Below, in pieces: positions 62,680 to 64,000 of a stretch of 64,000 nucleotides of DNA (position 1 is the stretch's first letter; the number at the start of each line of letters is the position of its first letter). Source of the DNA: Selaginella moellendorffii. Lineage: Eukaryota > Streptophyta > Lycopodiopsida > Selaginellales > Selaginellaceae. The translations under genes and the position numbers were made by a program. Under the pieces are notes generated by a model, which made no database searches, was not told the origin of the DNA, and was given only the letters and a program-made list of their open reading frames with translations. The DNA lies in the NCBI RefSeq assembly GCF_000143415.4, contig NW_003314276.1:941165-1005164 (forward strand). Reading direction: 5' to 3'.

Positions 62680-63120
62680 TCTTCTGTAAACAACAAAAAA
62701 GTACAACTTAGGAGATAATTTATTAAAGTTTAAATATAAAAGGAAAGGGCTTATGAAGAATAATACACCCTTTTTCCAATTGCTTAAAGGTTTCAAAGAG
62801 TTTGAGTAGTATTAGATTGAATGACATTTCGGGAAGTTCAAATTCAAAAGTTTATATATAGTATTATGGTTTAACTCTATTAACTAGCTAAGGGCATCAT
62901 ACTACATATTAACATTGACATTTGTTGATTGGATAGGGAAGTCTGAATTCAAAAATTTACTCGAATCCACCTCTATTAGTTGGTTAGGGAAATTAAACAA
63001 CATATTGAGGTTGATATCTAGTAACTTAGTATGCTCCATTTACGTAGGTGTCAAAAGAGTGGGACTCTTAGAAGAGCTACAACTTTCAGCTTCTCAAAAT
63101 ATTTTTCTAATCAAAATTTA
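62680..63120 (+). mobile_element. TRIM-family fragment, opposite orientation
   Basis: 62680-62860 is the reverse complement of the TRIM LTR (AAGTTTAAATATAAAAGGAAAGGGC, then CCAATTGCTTAAAGG). It continues into internal-type blocks (TTAACATTGACATTTGTTGATTGG; GTGTCAAAAGAGTGGGACTCTTAGAAG). So it is a 5' LTR plus partial internal region on the plus strand; no right LTR is visible by 64000. Confidence 0.55.
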
Positions 63121-64000
63121 ATGGAGATTTTGGGCTATATATTATTTAAGTTCCACCATTATTATCAATTTTTCCACCATTTTTAAGTGGCAACACCTAA
63201 CTTTTATTTGTGATGTCCTTATTTTGTAAATTTTTATTAGCATTTCATTTGAGACTTCTCTAAAATCATTTTTGCTTTAATATGACCCATTATAAAGAAA
63301 GCCCTTTTTTGTAGTCTTCTACTGCTCAGACTTCTTTTGATCTATTAAAATTTACATTTACTTCTACTCTAATTCTCATATATTTGAATAATATAAAAAT
63401 GTATTTTATTAAAGTAAATGCTTCACTCAATTATTTTCCAATCTCAGAAGTATATAGCTATAAAAATAAATATATTTTCAACAAAGAGTTACTTGTAATT
63501 ATAAATCCTTTAAAACTTGGCATTATTTCCTTGAAGGTTATCCTCACATGATCATTATCTATAATAATTACAAAAACCTCCAATACTAGTCTTCAGCACA
63601 TATCCTCAATTAGCATCAAGCTCAATAATCATAATCACCTTTTGTTTCTAGTTTATATATTGCAGAGAAAATGGGAAAGCTAATGTTTTTACTCAATGTA
63701 GTAATCTTGCATTCTTATATGAAAACTCCATATTTAACCTTCAATATCAAACTTTTTATATTCCTCTCATTTTAAATCAATTTCTTTACACAATTCTTTA
63801 CTCCTTTTAATTAATCTTTCAAGATACAAATTCAAGCAACTCAAGCAACTAATCTATTTATTCAAAAATCTTGGTAATCAATTTCTTTCAGTACTTCTTT
63901 AACCCAATATAGAAAATATTACTTTCTACAATTTTTGGCATAGACTTTTTCATCAAAAGACTCAATTATATATACTGATGCAAAATATGATATATGTCAG
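63121..64000. other. AT-rich DNA to window end
   Basis: No gene or clear repeat boundary is seen. Confidence 0.5.

Overview
This is nuclear DNA of a land plant, most likely a lycophyte such as Selaginella. The identification rests on GT-AG introns mostly 50-70 bases long, an ACR3 arsenite transporter gene (a family known from ferns, mosses, gymnosperms and lycophytes but not flowering plants), plant-type MED8, LAZ1 and linker histone H1 genes, and decayed Ty3/gypsy retrotransposons. No species was tested by alignment.

Layout. (1) 1-9.9 kb holds retrotransposon debris: a Ty3/gypsy pol with three in-frame stops, a long LTR carrying a 12-bp tandem repeat array, and two copies of a second LTR family. 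(2) 9.9-11.7 kb holds the ACR3 gene on the minus strand. (3) 11.7-20.4 kb is AT-rich and carries antisense gag relics, a heavily decayed pol and a second copy of the long LTR. (4) 20.4-42.8 kb is a gene island: two poorly supported small genes, a 16-exon J-like/thioredoxin-fold gene, then a very compact run of glutathionyl-hydroquinone reductase, LSM1, NMD3, MED8, an uncharacterised CxxC protein, LAZ1-like, a CZIB/UPF0587 protein, RPS13 and histone H1. (5) 42.8-58 kb holds a perfect-looking 1,437-bp tandem duplication, a Ty3/gypsy element with an assembly gap, and a minus-strand LTR element with a miniature (TRIM-like) LTR element nested inside it. (6) 58.1-60.2 kb holds a lone two-exon gene whose layout (short N-terminal domain, P-loop ATPase, C-terminal restriction-nuclease-like domain) resembles Crinkler (CRN) proteins. 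(7) 60.2-64 kb is AT-rich with further TRIM-family copies.

The compact island is housekeeping: mRNA decay (LSM1), 60S export (NMD3), translation (RPS13), transcription (MED8) and chromatin (H1). Two divergent pairs (NMD3/MED8 and CZIB/RPS13) share 75 and 119 bp of intergenic DNA and probably use bidirectional promoters. Exon models were built by hand from splice signals and reading-phase agreement. They have not been checked against transcripts.
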